Assembly: GCA_027886175.1 (NCBI GenBank)
Contig: JAJNNQ010000075.1
Span: forward strand, 83,679,001-83,743,000
From: Phylloscopus collybita
Lineage: Eukaryota; Chordata; Aves; Passeriformes; Phylloscopidae
Direction: 5' to 3'
DNA length: 64,000 bases
Below, in pieces: positions 13,363 through 26,083 of the stretch. How positions within the stretch are numbered: position 1 is the first letter of the stretch; each line of letters begins with the position of its first letter. The position numbers were made by a program, and so were the translations under genes. Below the pieces are notes generated by a model. It was not told where the DNA came from. It saw only the letters and a list, made by a program, of their open reading frames with translations, and made no database searches.

Positions 13363-16091
13363 GTAAGTAAAAGATACTTCTGAAATATTCCTTAGCTTTT
13401 AGAGTCACCACTTTGAAAGTCAGTAAGTCTGTGTGTACATTTTAGTCACTGGAAGGGTTAGGGGCCCTTATGTAGAAGAGCGTGGTCAGAGGAAATCAGA
13501 GTTTGAGAGCTGATTCTTTGCCGGCTGCATCTGGAGCCTAGTGGGGGTGCTCTGGAGAACGAATGTAGATTTGGCTTTAGCTCAAGGGAGGTCCCCTGTC
13601 ATGAGATGACATATGAAGGTTATGCATATAAGTACCATACCCTTGCACTCCCATACTGTGCAGCATTTCACAGCCAAGAGAAAAACAGACTGAAGCTGTT
13701 TTAAAATAACAGCTATGTTTCTTTCTCTGTTTGTGTCTGTTTGCTGGGCTATTAGGCTTCATTTGTTTACTCCTGCCTTGAGTCATCTCCCGGGTCGGTG
13801 TGTCCTGTAAATCGGATGTGATACTTTCTGCCAGATATCACTTGTACCTGAAATGCTGGGCACTGTAGACTTTCTTTTAAAACTCTCATGAGTAATTGCC
13901 AAAAGGTCATAGCCACAGTGTCCCAAACAAATGCATGTTATGAATGGTCCTCTTTCTTAGCCTACTTTTCCTTTAAACATGCCTGTTGGGTTTTGAGTAC
14001 CTGCAGTTAAATGGTGTTGCTTTTGGCAGGGCTTGGTGAGCAAATGAGGCATAATCTCTCTGATCTCAGTAGTCTGGTCAGTCAGCCATGACATTCTCAG
14101 TGTCTTTTCTTTCTACACCCTGTCTGAACAGAGCCATAGCCCAGGCAGCTCTCAGTGGGGTTGCCAAAGATTACCATGTGCAGTGAAGCAGCAGATGGCA
14201 GGACAGTGGAAAAAATGCAGCCCCAATCCCTGGGTTCATGTGGGGTTCAGGGTTAAATTTCAGTGATTTCCCTCTCTGCTCCTCAAGCCTGTCAATAAAC
14301 TGCCCTTTGAGAGATGAACTCTTTAGTGTGCTTTGGGAAACTATTTGAAGTTCAATTTTGTCCAGTTTTGGAAGTGTGTTCTAGACTGAAGCAGAAAATT
14401 TAAGCATTCTGTGGCTACAGCAGTTGAAGTCTTCCTCACCTTAGTGTGGGCATAAAAAATGAGGTAGATATGAATACATCCTGAAAATTATGAAAGGAGA
14501 GTAAAAGGAGCTTTGCAAATTTGATTGACTCATAAATGGTGTAATGGCTGAATTAAGGGTGCCTCCACAAACTTAAACTTGTGCCTGTATGTTTCGATAA
14601 AACCCTTGTTTGTGCTTTTGGTTTTTTTCCCCACAGGCTCCGTCTTCCTTATTCCCTGCATGGGATGGAGAGTTCTCACTGGAATTGGCTAGATGTTCAA
14701 TCTTGGGGTGAGGGAAGGTGGAATGGTGGGCAGAGAATAAGAAAAACATTAATTTACAGCAGATTTATTTACTCTATTGTGTGATTTTTGATTCTTCCAG
14801 GGTACTTCTGTATCGTTTCACAAATATCAAGATACTTAACTTTCTCAAATTCTTGTAAAATTTTGGCTTTTTAACTTCATGGTGGGGGGAGGGGGGCAGA
14901 AATTAAGGCATGAAAAACTAAAAAAAGTCTACATTGCTTGATTGATTAGTTCATAATCAGAATAAAACTCTCATCTGTTTCACCTTGAGCCTTGGTAACA
15001 AGCACATAGAGGAATATGTGTCAGTGACTAAACAAGAACCTGGATTTAAGTGACTTTCTTAGCACCCTTTCAGAATTGCGTAAGAACTAGGCTTTTGTTC
15101 ATTTTCCTGTCACAGCATTAACCAGATTGAACCGTGAATCTATAATTTCTTTATCTGAAGTTCTTTACCTTTGGTTAGCTTAAGGCTCCATAGGACCCTT
15201 GGCTACTTCATTTCTCACAAGAAAACAATTTTTACTCTCAGAGCAAGTCTGTTCTCTGGACAGGGGGCTATTCTATTAGGAAAAAGTTACAGTATGATAT
15301 CTAGAGATGTTCTGTAAAACTGTATCACCTTGCACTCAGAAACAACACTGCAACACGTAATCCTAACTTTTGGTGCTAGAATTCATGGCTTTGTCCTGAG
15401 TATGCATAGAGCATGTTTTTCTGTGCTGCATGCACAGCTACCTATGGGGATATTAAAATGATGTGAAAGGTCCCACTAAAAATACAAAGCCAGGAAATTC
15501 AGAATTGGGCTAACTTTCTGTCCTGGTTTCACCCCATTGTGTTCAAGTATTGTAGACATCTCAGAACAGCAGGTGATCTGACTGCCTCTTGTGTTCCTAG
15601 AGGAAGTATAAACTAACTTAAATGGAAAATATCACAAAAACAGGATAACAATGAATTTCAGGAGTCCACAAAGGAAGAAGTGTTCTTAAAAATACTGTTA
15701 TTAAAACAGTAATGAGCATGACAAGCGGAATGGTGGTAAATGGATGTATTACATAGACAGTCTGGTTTTTTTGCCATTGAATCACTTTCTAAATGTTTTG
15801 TTTCATATTTTCTTGTGCAAAACTTCTGTGGTGATTGGACGTGTTAATGGTGGTATGTTTAAGTTTGGCTTCTTCTTTGTAAATTTAAGCAATCTGGCTT
15901 CAGCGAAACTGCACCAATTTATCTTGCTAGAAAGCTGAGTTCTCTGTGTTTATAGCTGCATATTTATTTTTATTATTAATTACACTAGAGAAATTCTATT
16001 CCCTCAGAGAAAGAATTCAGTTTCAGTGGCAACATTAGTAAAAAGGAATATTCATTGAAATGCGTGTACATTTCAAAAAGCTGTTAGAATT

Positions 16092-16394
16092 TTACTCAAT
16101 ATTGTGTTCAAAATATTTTCTCACTAAATAAGGGTCCATTTCTTTTTTTGGTGCCTTATTCATTTTGGAGTGAAAATTAGCAACATGCCCAGGCTTTGTC
16201 CCAGAGGGGAGTTCACTCTCAGTAATGGTTTTTATGCAACCTCCTGACATACCCTTTCTGCCTGTGGGAGAGCTGCCGCTCTGTCTGGTGGCATTTCCAG
16301 TTCGGAGCTTGGGTGTGGAAGCTGTAGCACCCTTGCTTAACTTCAGGGTCCTCTGAGAGTGATCACGTCCTGCACTGCAGTAAGGACACAGCAT
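16092..16394 (-). other. Protein-like antisense ORF, 100 codons, unassigned
   Basis: The minus-strand frame has 100 codons, starts at 16394 and ends in a stop at 16092. It is strongly basic and rich in Ser, Thr, Lys, Arg and Gly, for example SKGATASTPKLRTGN and SGSSPTGRKG, unlike typical translated intron. An acceptor-like CTGCAG precedes 16374 and a donor-like GTATGT follows 16253, so a 122-nt exon could be drawn, but its phases do not fit neighbouring candidates. The part encoding TASTPKLR is the same 26 bp found again at 17841-17866. I do not recognise a family. It could be a decayed gene fragment or chance. Confidence 0.15.
16302..16327. repeat. Dispersed exact 26-bp duplication, copy 1
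   Basis: The 26 bp beginning TCGGAGCTTGGG are identical to 17841-17866 in the same orientation. Sequence similarity stops abruptly at both ends. The flanks are unrelated, so this is not part of a longer repeat visible here. Confidence 0.95.
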
Positions 16395-17840
16395 TCATGG
16401 GAAGTTTAAGCAATCAGCAGTAACTACAGCTAGGTGAAATAATGTTTTTATTGGCTTTCTGAAGAGAGGAGGTCAACACAGCTAGACCAAACATGGCCAA
16501 GTCCTTTGGACCAGAAGGAACATGCTGTCTTTGTTGGCTTGTGGACTTCCTGGTGTACTGTCATTGTGTCTCTGCCTTTTCACCCCATTCTCTTCTTAAG
16601 CTGTTACGGCTTGGGGGCTTACTCTAGGGTTGGGTTCCCCCTGCTCCACACAGTCAATTGAAGCTTTTTTTCACAGGGGTCTGTTGTTAAAATACTACAT
16701 TTCAGGGTTATTATATCCAAAATAATGACTTACGGGGTTGTCCTGCTCGTTCTTCAGCAGAACCACTTGTCCCTATGCAGAGGCAGGGCTTGGGAAATGG
16801 GGACAGCGGGGACAGGGAGAGTAGGCTGAGAGCACCGTGAGCTGATCTCATACCTTGGGTTGCACACCAGCTTGACCGCATGCCACAGCACACGCAGTGG
16901 AGGTTTTTTGATTCCTATTATCTGAGCCAGGTGTTTACTTGATTAGTCTGTTACAAGTCTGGAAGGGTGTCTGTAGCTGGAGGATTTCATCCTCGTGCTT
17001 GTAACTGTACAACTTTGCAAGTGGTAGTTTGTACATTGACTTGTTGGGATCATCAGTGGTGTTGGAGGTGTATTTCTCACCACATCCTAGCTGAGAATCC
17101 AGCTATTCATAACATGGAAGATGGAAGGAAATGTAGCACCTGGCATTTTATGTACCTTGTACTAGAAAAAAATACATTTCCCCCCCCTATATTTGCAGAA
17201 TCATTTTTTTTTTCCTTTTGCTTCCCTCCAGTTCTCACTAGGCCTCACCTTGTTACTTCTTGATGAGCTTTCCCCTTGGCTGTTTCCAGCTCCCTGAAAA
17301 AACTGATTCAGCTGTGTTTCAGGATCCCCTCTTGGTAATTCCAGGACTTCTGTAGCAAATGGTGGGTTAGTAAAATCTAAACACACTTACCAAATGATGT
17401 ATTGAGGGCCTAAAGGGTGCCTCAAGGACTACCACTGCCGCAAAGCTAACCAGAAGAAAGTCCTGGGAGAAAAATGGTTGAGCAACAAAGCTCCAAAGGG
17501 AGACACATGGATTAGGAACATCTTGAGTTATGCTGTATAAGTGTCAAACCCGTCTAGCACTGCTTTATTAGTTTGTGTGGGAGGCAAAGTTTCAAATAAG
17601 CTGCTTGGCTGTAGCCAGACCATTTCTCTCGCTCCAAGAAAATACATCAGCACTGACTCAGCAAATTTGCCACTGTGACTGGTTTCAAGGCTAGCTCTTG
17701 TTACAGTCTTTAACCTACAGTAAAAGTAAAGGAAAATTCTTTTTCCCCCTGACTTGAAGTGAAATGATACGTTTTATACTCAAGAAATTTGCACGTTAAA
17801 AGTCAGCACAAGTATGGGTGCACAGAAAGTCACGGAAAAG

Positions 17841-17866
17841 TCGGAGCTTGGGTGTGGAAGCTGTAG
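17841..17866. repeat. Dispersed exact 26-bp duplication, copy 2
   Basis: Identical to 16302-16327, about 1.5 kb away and in direct orientation. The immediate flanks (AAAAG before, TGAAAC after) differ from copy 1. The sharp edges resemble a short templated insertion copied during break repair. Confidence 0.95.
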
Positions 17867-20574
17867 TGAAACTTTGTTTACATCATGACCCACCTCAAAC
17901 TGATGTCCCAGCCACCTGGAGAGGTTGAGAGACCAAGCAGATTTAGACTCTCAGAGGTCAGAAGGTCCAAGAAACTGTATTAGTCAGTCATGTGTCACCA
18001 GGTAAGATTAAAAGCCTTGCCTGCTTCATCTCAAGAGAGTGTGAGGGTAAAGGCTGAACGTCTCAGCTTGAACCATCAAACAGCAACGTTTTTGATGTGC
18101 TACTGGTTGCTGAGAGGATGGAGGAAGGGAAAGATAGGGAGAAAGAAAAGGAGTGTTAAATTTAAGAGCACAAATGTCTGAACTGCGATAGCCATTAAAC
18201 AAGGGAAGTTAAACTCAAGGGCTTTTGTGCAAGTTGACTAAGACTGGAGGATAATTCCATTTTGTACATGTGCTGGATTTTCCTTTTGGTTGCATACAGT
18301 TCTAGCTATTGTAGCACCAATTAAGCAAAGCATGTACTTAACTACGATTGTTTACACAAGCTTCAACAATGTAAAGAGTCTGTACTGATGGGCAAGCACA
18401 CTCATGTTTACCCACAGCTCACTCATGCAAGGGCTTGCCTAGTTCTGTGACAGCTGAAATGGGAGGTTTAATTCAATAACCTTAGTTGTATAATTTTAAA
18501 AACACAGCTTAAACGAATGATAGCAAATCAGAGTGGTTAAAGACATCTACCTTTGTTTTACAATGTAGTGTATATGAACTGCGATTAAAAAACCCAAAGT
18601 GAATAGTTTGGAGCAAAAGGTTAAGTTTTTTGTAAGCAAAACGCTGCTCTGTTTATGTAAGCGCCATTAGCAACATAAACTTGGGAACAGGAATAACACT
18701 TTTACATATTGTTTTCAGTATTAATGTTTGGGTTTTCCTTTATAAGAATCTTTGATGCCTCACCTTTTCCTGTTCAGTGTACAGTTCCTGAGGGGAAAAT
18801 ATTTTAATTTAAGAAAAATTATATGGTGGAAATATACTAAAATAGCACATGTTGGCCAACCATTACTGCTGGTATATCACCCTGTCCTTTTAACAACCCC
18901 ATATGATAGATCTGAGAAGTGTAATTAGTCCCAAATAGTGGTATTTTAATTGTGAAATCTAATAGCAGATTGTTTGCTAATCAAACATCATTTTTTCATC
19001 AGTCACTTTAGAGAGCTGCTGCTGTGTAGTCATAGAAATAATGCTGTCATTGTTTTTTGAGAGGTGGAAACCTATTTCTGTGTATGCAGTGCAGTTATGA
19101 ACAGTCTAAAGCCCTGATGACAGATGCCCAGTGGAGGGTTAGCACCACTGACTCACTGGGAGAGCGTGGCTTGGGCTGTGGCAAACACCACCTTTGTTTC
19201 TCATCCTTTGGTGGTGGTTGGTAGGTTTCTTCCCCTACTTCTTACAGGGTTTACTAGTTGTCCCCTGAGGTAGGCTTTGTTCTATCTTTTCACACACTGG
19301 GAAAAATAAAAATTTTCCACTCTCTGTGCTCCCTTCACATTTCTGTACCTTGTTGTTCCTCACAAGACTGTCTCTCTCTCATTTTCCCCTCAGATCATAA
19401 AAGGCAATAATTTGTGTTCCCTCCACACATAGTTCAATGACCTCCTGTTGCCCTCAGCTGTCCAAACGTTCTGTGTGCAACTGGATGGCAGGGGCAGAGG
19501 TGCTCTGGGGTTGAAGATCATCAGCCCCTCTCCACTGTGCTGCCCTCCCCTGCTGATTCCCACCTCTCAATGTCTTTATCTTTCTGCCTTAACCTCCTCA
19601 TTTTTGAAATATAGATGTATTTTAGTAGTGCATTTTCCATTATCTAAACAATAGGCACCCAAGGAATCAGTACCACATTTCTGTTGAAAATTGATGTGGT
19701 AATGGAAAAGGGGGCCAAGGAGAATTAGTGCATTTTGGCATTGTAAAACTTATAATGTGTATCAGTCTATTATTAAAGAAAATAATTCCATTTATATGCT
19801 GATTGATGTCTTTGTTAGCAGTATTTAAAGGAATTACTACCACATCATTTTATTTAAATCACACATTTCAAAGTAGTTCCAAATGAAGGTCACTTGATAA
19901 AGAGAGACAATTTTATCCTCATGTTACTGGACCACAGCTTTTAGTCTGGAATCTGCAGATTTTTTTGTTACTTAATTGTTACCCAGGAGATCGATAAAGA
20001 ATAACCTTTCTAAAAAGAATATTATCCATAGCTTTATCTTTCCTGTTTAGAGAAAGATACATGTCTATTGGAAAATAGTTTGGGGTATGTAAACTGAAAA
20101 TATTTGAAAAACATTGCAAATATATTAAAAAAATCTGAAAAAACCACTACCATGAGCTACTTCTAAAATTTTAAAGAACAGAGAAAAAGATTGAACATAT
20201 TATGATGAAACAAAAGTATTTCCAGCTATGCTATACAGGATTTAAATGTAAGGATTAAAGCACTGTATCTCATGTTTCAGGAAATAAAATGATTTATTGC
20301 CCCAGTCAGGAAGATGTTTCCCATGCATGACTTTACAAGGAATTGGTTGTGAATCATATCATCCTTATTTCATATATATATATCATTTTGCAAAAATCTG
20401 ATTGTGGACTTTATGGCAAGCTCATCCAGAGGTAGCTGTATTTGCTGAGTAAAATTTGTAGAATCACACACAGAAGTCGGAAAAAAAAATCACTTTTAAC
20501 CATGATTTTGAACCCTTTACTTTCAAAAAGTGATGTTTCTACTTTGTACAACTGTTGCTGTGAGAACTGTTATT

Positions 20575-20602
20575 TTAAATTGTGAATGGATTCACAATTT
20601 AA
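20575..20602. repeat. Perfect hairpin: 13-bp arms, 2-nt loop
   Basis: TTAAATTGTGAAT is followed by GG and then by its exact reverse complement ATTCACAATTTAA. It has the same geometry as 9188-9215, with a different sequence. Confidence 0.95.
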
Positions 20603-23600
20603 GTGCATGAGTACTTCACATTTATTAAGTAACTGCTCTACTAGTTTTGCCAAAATGCAATACTGTATCAGTGGTTTTGATCAAGACACAGTTTAAAATT
20701 CCATTTCAACCCGAAATATGGAAGGTTCATTTAGAGATTTATAACTTGATTTTTCATTTGGTTTGCAATGATAATAAATCCATTTGCTCTGGAATAATTT
20801 TTATTGATTTTCATCAGTGTAAGGAGATTCAAGGCTACTTTTCTTAGAAGATCTGGGTGTTGCTTTGTTTTTTCATTTCAGCTTATTACAAAAAATGTAA
20901 AAGGTTCTCATAGAATGGAAATAATGAGCAGTGTGGATTTTCAGGCAATCAAAACATTCTAATGATCTCATTAAATGTATAATTTACGACACATACATGT
21001 TAAAAGAAATATGTTTCTCTCTGGGTTAGTAGAAGCACTGGGTACGCAATGTGTTTGAACATGTTAGGCTTCCACTAGAATCTGTGCCAGAACTGCAGAA
21101 ACTTGAAGGAAAAAAACCCCAAACTTCTACCTTTTTCTTGTGTCAGTGTCTTCAGAGACAGAAACCTTTTCATCATATTTAATGCAAATTGAAGAAAAAA
21201 GGTGTTAGCAGAACTTGATAGATTTTTCTCAGACTGTATCTCGGTTGATAGGTAAGGACTGCTATTGAATTCTGTAAGACTGATTGTCATTCTATGATAT
21301 TGCTAGGGTTAATAATGGATTTTCTTAGGCATGCAACAACTAGTGTTTTACAGGGAGAGCAGTCTTCCTAAGATGACAGTTTTATCATTAGCTGGGGTTT
21401 GTATGTAGTCTTGAGAGTTTGGAAAATAAGGGTTCTTGAAAAGAAACAGATGCTACAATAGTGGCTCTTAAAGCTGCTTCATCCATTTGGTTGCCTCTTC
21501 AAAACCACCGAATCCAGAGAAAAACACCTACTCCTAACAGGCAGTTAGTTCCCTGATGATTCACGAAGGGTGAAACCTCTGTGCTGATAAAAGCAATGGG
21601 GTACTGGTGCAGAGACTAAGTTTTCTGGGTTTGTTTGGTTTTTTTGTCTTGAGGCAATCCAGCTTTGCTACTATAGGTGTATTAAGACCATGCCTCCTGA
21701 AGCAATAGTTTCCAATATGTATTAATGAGAGATATGTCCAGCTTTCAAAACTGCATCGTTTCCAGATGTAGGCAGCATCCTTCTTGAAGGGATGAGCTGT
21801 TTTCCACCCTCAGCCAGGCAACACAATGGGTGACAGGCCTGGGCTGGAGAGCAAAAGCTTATTGCATTATACCTCTGCTATTTCTTTTCATCGTAGCATT
21901 GTTCCTGCAGTAGTTTGCTGACAAGTTATATATTTTACAGATGAGGTCTGCCTGATGAGGAATCCTTGCTTTAAATCCTGTCCAGGATAAATCGGGTTTG
22001 TAAATCAGACCTTCTGGTTCCTATTGGAATGCTAACGACCTCAAAGGGAGGGCTTGGATTTTGAAAACAAATCTAAGCTAATGCCCAGGGTTCCTGAAAG
22101 AGCTCTTAATATGAACACTCTTGTTAAAACCCCCTTTTAAAATGTAGGAACTTGTCAGACCCTGCTTAACCAAGGCTGTTTGGAACCGCTGAAATGGCAC
22201 ACCAAAGCATCCTTTGCTAGGTCTGGCCATATCTCTTCTGCCTGGCCACATCTTTAATGCTGCTTTGCAGCTATTCCAGAGCTGTCAGTAACAATGCAGA
22301 CCAGAGCATAATGTGGTCCATCATGGTTTGGATGTATTTGCTGCATAGGTAACTATGCAAGGCAGTTAACCCAGCATGCTTGGCCCTACTGACAGCAAGA
22401 ATGACTCTTCTCTGGGTTACTGTAGGAAAGTGAGCTCCCAGGCATTTGCCACCCACACACATTTTGAAAAGGAGTTCAAATAAGTCAAAATACATCAACC
22501 ATGTAACTGAGTTTTGAACACTCCACATTTATTCATAGTAGGTGTGAGCAATGAGTTGTGTTTTACAAAATCTCTCTGAACTGAGGAAGCAGTGTAGAGC
22601 CAGGAGACAAATATGAGCCTCTGACATCTCTCTTTCCTACCAGTCTAAAGCAGCTTCTGCCACTATCACCAACACATTTCCAGGTGAATTAGTAAGGTTA
22701 GTAGCATAACAAATAGGCCTTATTCACCTGTGATAACTGGTGGCATTTTTGCTGCTGCATCATCTTGATCCAGTGAAAATCAACAAAAAGGGTTAAAGTG
22801 GTTAACAAACCAGCAGCTCTGATGATAATCTTCCTGGCATTGAGTGGCTGCTTTGTGGGGAAAAATGCTCTTGTAGGTTCAACATTAGCAAGTCTTCACT
22901 ACCTCCTGATGAAGGAAGCTAACCATTTCTGTGCCTCAAAAGGTACTTTGTATTCAGTTATACAAAGATATGTGTAGCTTTTTGCCTAGACCTTTTAGAT
23001 CTGAGGAAATCCTGAGGAAAAAGACATTATTTCTGCTAAGTTTCAGACCAAATGTCATAGCCAAATTGCAAACCTCTAGGACAGGGCTTTTTAGTGGAAA
23101 TGCTGACATAGCCTTAACTACTTTGTATGACTCCAGCAGGCACCAGCTTAAATTCTACTTATGATGTGGATTTAATGGCATGGGATCAAACATAGAGTGT
23201 AATGGGATATTTTAAGATACTGTGTTTGAAGAGAATCAGTACTTAAACATTATTTATGAACCATATCATTTAAATGCTTTTGAAATGTGCCATTCAGTCC
23301 TTGGGTGCATGAAAAATTTTCTAATCACATTTCTCAGAATGAACAGTAGCATAGTTTTCTTCCACAGCTTTAATGCTGAGGCACTTCCAAGAAGAAGGTT
23401 GGTATTATTTAGTGGAACCCTTACTGGAATATCTCTGGAAAATAAAGGTTTTCATTTTTCATTGTGGTGCTCTCTAGTTCTTCATTTCAGCCTTTTAGCC
23501 TTTTGAGGAACATTCCAATTTTGCTTGGACAATATCTTTGAAGATCGTTTCTTCAGTTAACAGTGACTCTGTGAGAAGACAGCAGTTACTAGTATTTGTT

Positions 23601-23708
23601 CTGCTGTGCTAGACAAATCAGCTCCTTTCTTGTGTGGTATCTTTCATGTAATTAAAGTTAAATTGATAGCATAAAAGATTTTCTTTCACACAACCTAATA
23701 TGCTGCAC

Positions 23709-23725
23709 TTTTTTTTTTTTTTTTT
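23709..23725. repeat. T17 homopolymer
   Basis: Seventeen consecutive T within intron. No retroelement body was recognised next to it. Confidence 0.95.
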
Positions 23726-24578
23726 AATGCTGAGGAAGCATTTGCTCTAAAAGGGAAGCTGACATTTATTAGTTGTGCAGGTTGACAGTAAAACTTGCTT
23801 TAATGCAGATGGTGACTAGAACTCTCATTGCTTTTGCTGCAAATGGGAATGTAGTGTTGAAAGCAGTCAGGTTTGTTTCCTACTCAATTGCAGCCTGGAA
23901 CTTTAAACCATCTACTCTATCCTAGAAAGAAACCTGTTCCTTTAGCTGTGATTTGCTGAACAAAAATGCTAACTGAAATAATTTTGGTGCAGAAGGTTAG
24001 GAAGTTTCAGAGCTAGTCCTCGTCGGTTTTTGCCATAGGTTGAATCTGTTTTTAATTAATTAGCAATAATCTGTGTGAAGGTCTTAACGCACTTTGATAA
24101 GCTAAAATTGGAAACAATCTTTGGAGAGGTACCAAACTGAGTAAGCCAAAGGGACCCTGTTGCTGATTTCTGTTAAGCCAGAACTCCACTCCTGCTTGAG
24201 CCTCTCCACCACAGTACTTTGCTTTCAGAAGTTCAAATAGCAGAGTCACAGTATTGGTACTGTGTACTGGTGGACTGGTACTGTCCAAATTTTGAGAAAT
24301 TTGCTTTGAAAAAGATTCTGGAGTATATTTTGTTTCTGAGAGTTTGCAAATCACACTGTTTAGGAAGCTTCCTTTATGTATGAACGCCTTTTCAGGGGAT
24401 ATGGAAATTATATTGTTTTCATCCTTTAAAGAACAGGCACAAATTGCTGATATACCCTAAATAGCTAATAACCGGAATTGCAATTAGTTCAGCAGTTGAG
24501 GAAAATTTAAAATTCTGTCTTAATGCTATCCTATGGTAAGGTCTGAATCATTTAAGGTCTTCATGATTCTTAGAGGTG

Positions 24579-24660
24579 TGTTTTTTTGTTTGGTTGGTTT
24601 TTTTGGTGGTTTTTCTTGTTGTTGTTGTTGTTTTTTGGTTTTTTTACTTTTTTTTTTTTA
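24579..24660. repeat. T/G-rich low-complexity patch with (TTG)n
   Basis: The plus strand is almost entirely T and G, with short (GTT) runs and T blocks up to 11 nt. It is simple sequence and not part of a recognised element. Confidence 0.9.
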
Positions 24661-25823
24661 ACTTTTAGTAGAGTCAATGACAGAAAATTACTGTAGTGCT
24701 CTTGGCATTACAGGAAAAACTAGTAGTCTGAAAAAGACACTTCACATTATTTAATAATGTTGCAGCAACCTACTGTTTGGTTGGCAGGAACAGAACATAT
24801 TGAGATACGTTTCTGAAGGGCAGAGCTCTGTAATGAAAAAAACTGCATGTATGCATTGAATGTATAAGGTACAATTTTGAGATTTTTGAAATTTGCTAAA
24901 AGCATTTTACAGCTACAGACATTTTTGCTAACTCTCCTGTTTTTCATTTGGAGGAGGTATCGTCTGTCACCATTTAATCATCTCTTTTTTAGCTATTAAA
25001 AAGGCATGTAATTTTAATTTTTGTGGCTCATTAGTGTGCAAATGCCATTGGGCTTGTTTAGCCTAAACTCCTGGTCTAAATTTAAATCCCTCTGCTTTTG
25101 AGGAGACTATGACCACCTTTTAGAAACACGGCCATCGTAATCTGAAAATCAAGATCTGAAAATAAGTAGGAAAGAATATTGTTTAAAGCAACTCCACTGG
25201 AAGCAGAAAAGGGTACACAAATTTTCCAGAGTAATATAGTGAACAACATATTGAAATATGGTAAAATAAAGTACAGTCTTTTACTGAAAAAGTTGAAATC
25301 ACAATTTCATGATCTAACTGAACCTGAGGTACAAAGAATCCCAAACAACTATAAAGTAGAATGCATTTAGCCATTACAGTTCTTTGGAGAATATATAGTA
25401 TTTGCATAGTCTCTTTTTTATTGTTATTAATAAACATATTTATTTAGATATATGTATTCCTTGAAAAAAAGAAATTAAAAAGGAAAAAAAGAAACGTCAA
25501 TGGAAAACTTGAGGGTGGTCTAAGATGTCTGTCTTCTTTATGTAACCTTTTGCATTTTGTGTTTAAGAACTGACATTCCAAATGATTTTCTTTGGCTTTA
25601 TGCCTGGAGTGAATACTGAGGCAGCAAATTAGGAATGCTTAAGAAGTCCCACAAAGAAAGATGTTTGCTGTGAAAGTGCAACTAATGTGACACTTCACTG
25701 GAAGCTTCTTAGCTTGCTCAAATGATAAAAGATGGCATCAGCCTAGGTGGTGCAAGGGGTCTGAGTGTACACTGAAAGTGCTGAGCTGTACAAGGTGTCT
25801 CCTGTGGCCAGCTATCTGCCACT

Positions 25824-25860
25824 GTGACTATGCTGACGCTGCCTTTTATTTCTCTTCCAG
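25824..25860 (+). other. GMDS: 3' splice site of the GMDS exon with branch-point candidate
   Basis: A CTGAC branch-point-like motif has its A at 25836, about 24 nt before the AG. A pyrimidine-rich stretch (CCTTTTATTTCTCTTCC, about 25842-25858) follows, and the AG dinucleotide is at 25859-25860. This is a strong U2-type acceptor and fixes the exon start at 25861. The choice is confirmed by the reading frame: only this AG continues the GMDS protein. Confidence 0.9.
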
Positions 25861-25988
25861 GGGCTAACTTTGTCACTCGAAAGATTAGCCGGTCAGTGGC
25901 AAAGATTCACCTTGGACAGCTGGATTGTTTCAGCCTGGGCAATCTGGATGCTAAGAGAGACTGGGGCCACGCCAGAGACTACGTTGAG
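25861..25988 (+). CDS. GMDS: GMDS internal exon (GDP-mannose 4,6-dehydratase), 128 nt
   Basis: GMDS converts GDP-D-mannose to GDP-4-keto-6-deoxy-D-mannose with NADP, the first committed step of de novo GDP-fucose synthesis in the cytosol. It is a short-chain dehydrogenase/reductase (extended SDR) enzyme. The exon supplies two bases completing a Gly codon begun in the previous exon, then 42 codons starting [14 protein letters not shown] and ending [11 protein letters not shown]. The motifs [18 protein letters not shown] and DYVE are strongly conserved from bacterial Gmd to vertebrates. The segment corresponds to roughly residues 215-257 of the 372-residue human protein, in the C-terminal substrate-binding part. 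It lies after the Tyr-x-x-x-Lys catalytic pair, which must be on an upstream exon outside this window. Compared with remembered human sequence I see three conservative changes: Tyr to His in AKIHLG, Glu to Asp in QLDCF, and Lys to Arg in HARDY. The exon has no stop, starts with the codon's first base upstream of the intron, and ends on a codon boundary. It is partial by nature: one exon of about eleven. Confidence 0.96.
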
Positions 25989-25994
25989 GTAAGC
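25986..25994 (+). other. GMDS: 5' splice site of the GMDS exon
   Basis: The exon ends GAG and the intron begins GTAAGC, close to the U1 consensus. The next intron is phase 0, so the following exon should begin with a whole codon. In other vertebrates the protein continues with an AMWLM-type sequence, and nothing like it was seen downstream in the window. Confidence 0.92.
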
Positions 25995-26081
25995 TGTGGG
26001 ATTTTTTTCTGAATCATCTTTGTGGAGGAGAAAATGCTTATTGCTGTAACTTCAGGTTATGGTCCACAGAGGGCTATCTGA

Positions 26082-26083
<2 letters not shown>

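Larger units (their letters stand above)
5925..16091. other. Upstream GMDS intron, mostly unique AT-rich sequence
   Basis: Nothing gene-like was seen over about 10 kb. The stretch carries a 20-bp tandem duplication (6127-6166), perfect hairpins at 9188-9215 and 13335-13362, and a 19-bp imperfect tandem duplication (12791-12828). Open reading frames here are short and of ordinary intronic composition. Confidence 0.7.
16395..25823. other. Upstream GMDS intron leading to the exon
   Basis: No exon other than the GMDS one at its end was recognised. It contains the second copy of the 26-bp duplication, a hairpin at 20575-20602, a T17 run (23709-23725) and a T/G-rich low-complexity patch (24579-24660). 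A weak antisense exon-like segment at 17249-17349 is discussed under rejected items. Confidence 0.7.

Noticed and set aside
529..17349. An antisense multi-exon gene made of segments 17249-17349, 16253-16374, 2604-2725 and 529-641
   Set aside because: Each has splice-like flanks, but the intron phases do not match between consecutive candidates (three start after two bases and end after one), no known protein was recognised, and GT/AG motifs are frequent by chance.
17201..17386. 61-codon antisense ORF with a TACTAAC-like branch motif, CTACAG acceptor and GTGAGG donor
   Set aside because: The splice signals look good locally, but the 101-nt segment has no compatible neighbour and no recognised similarity.
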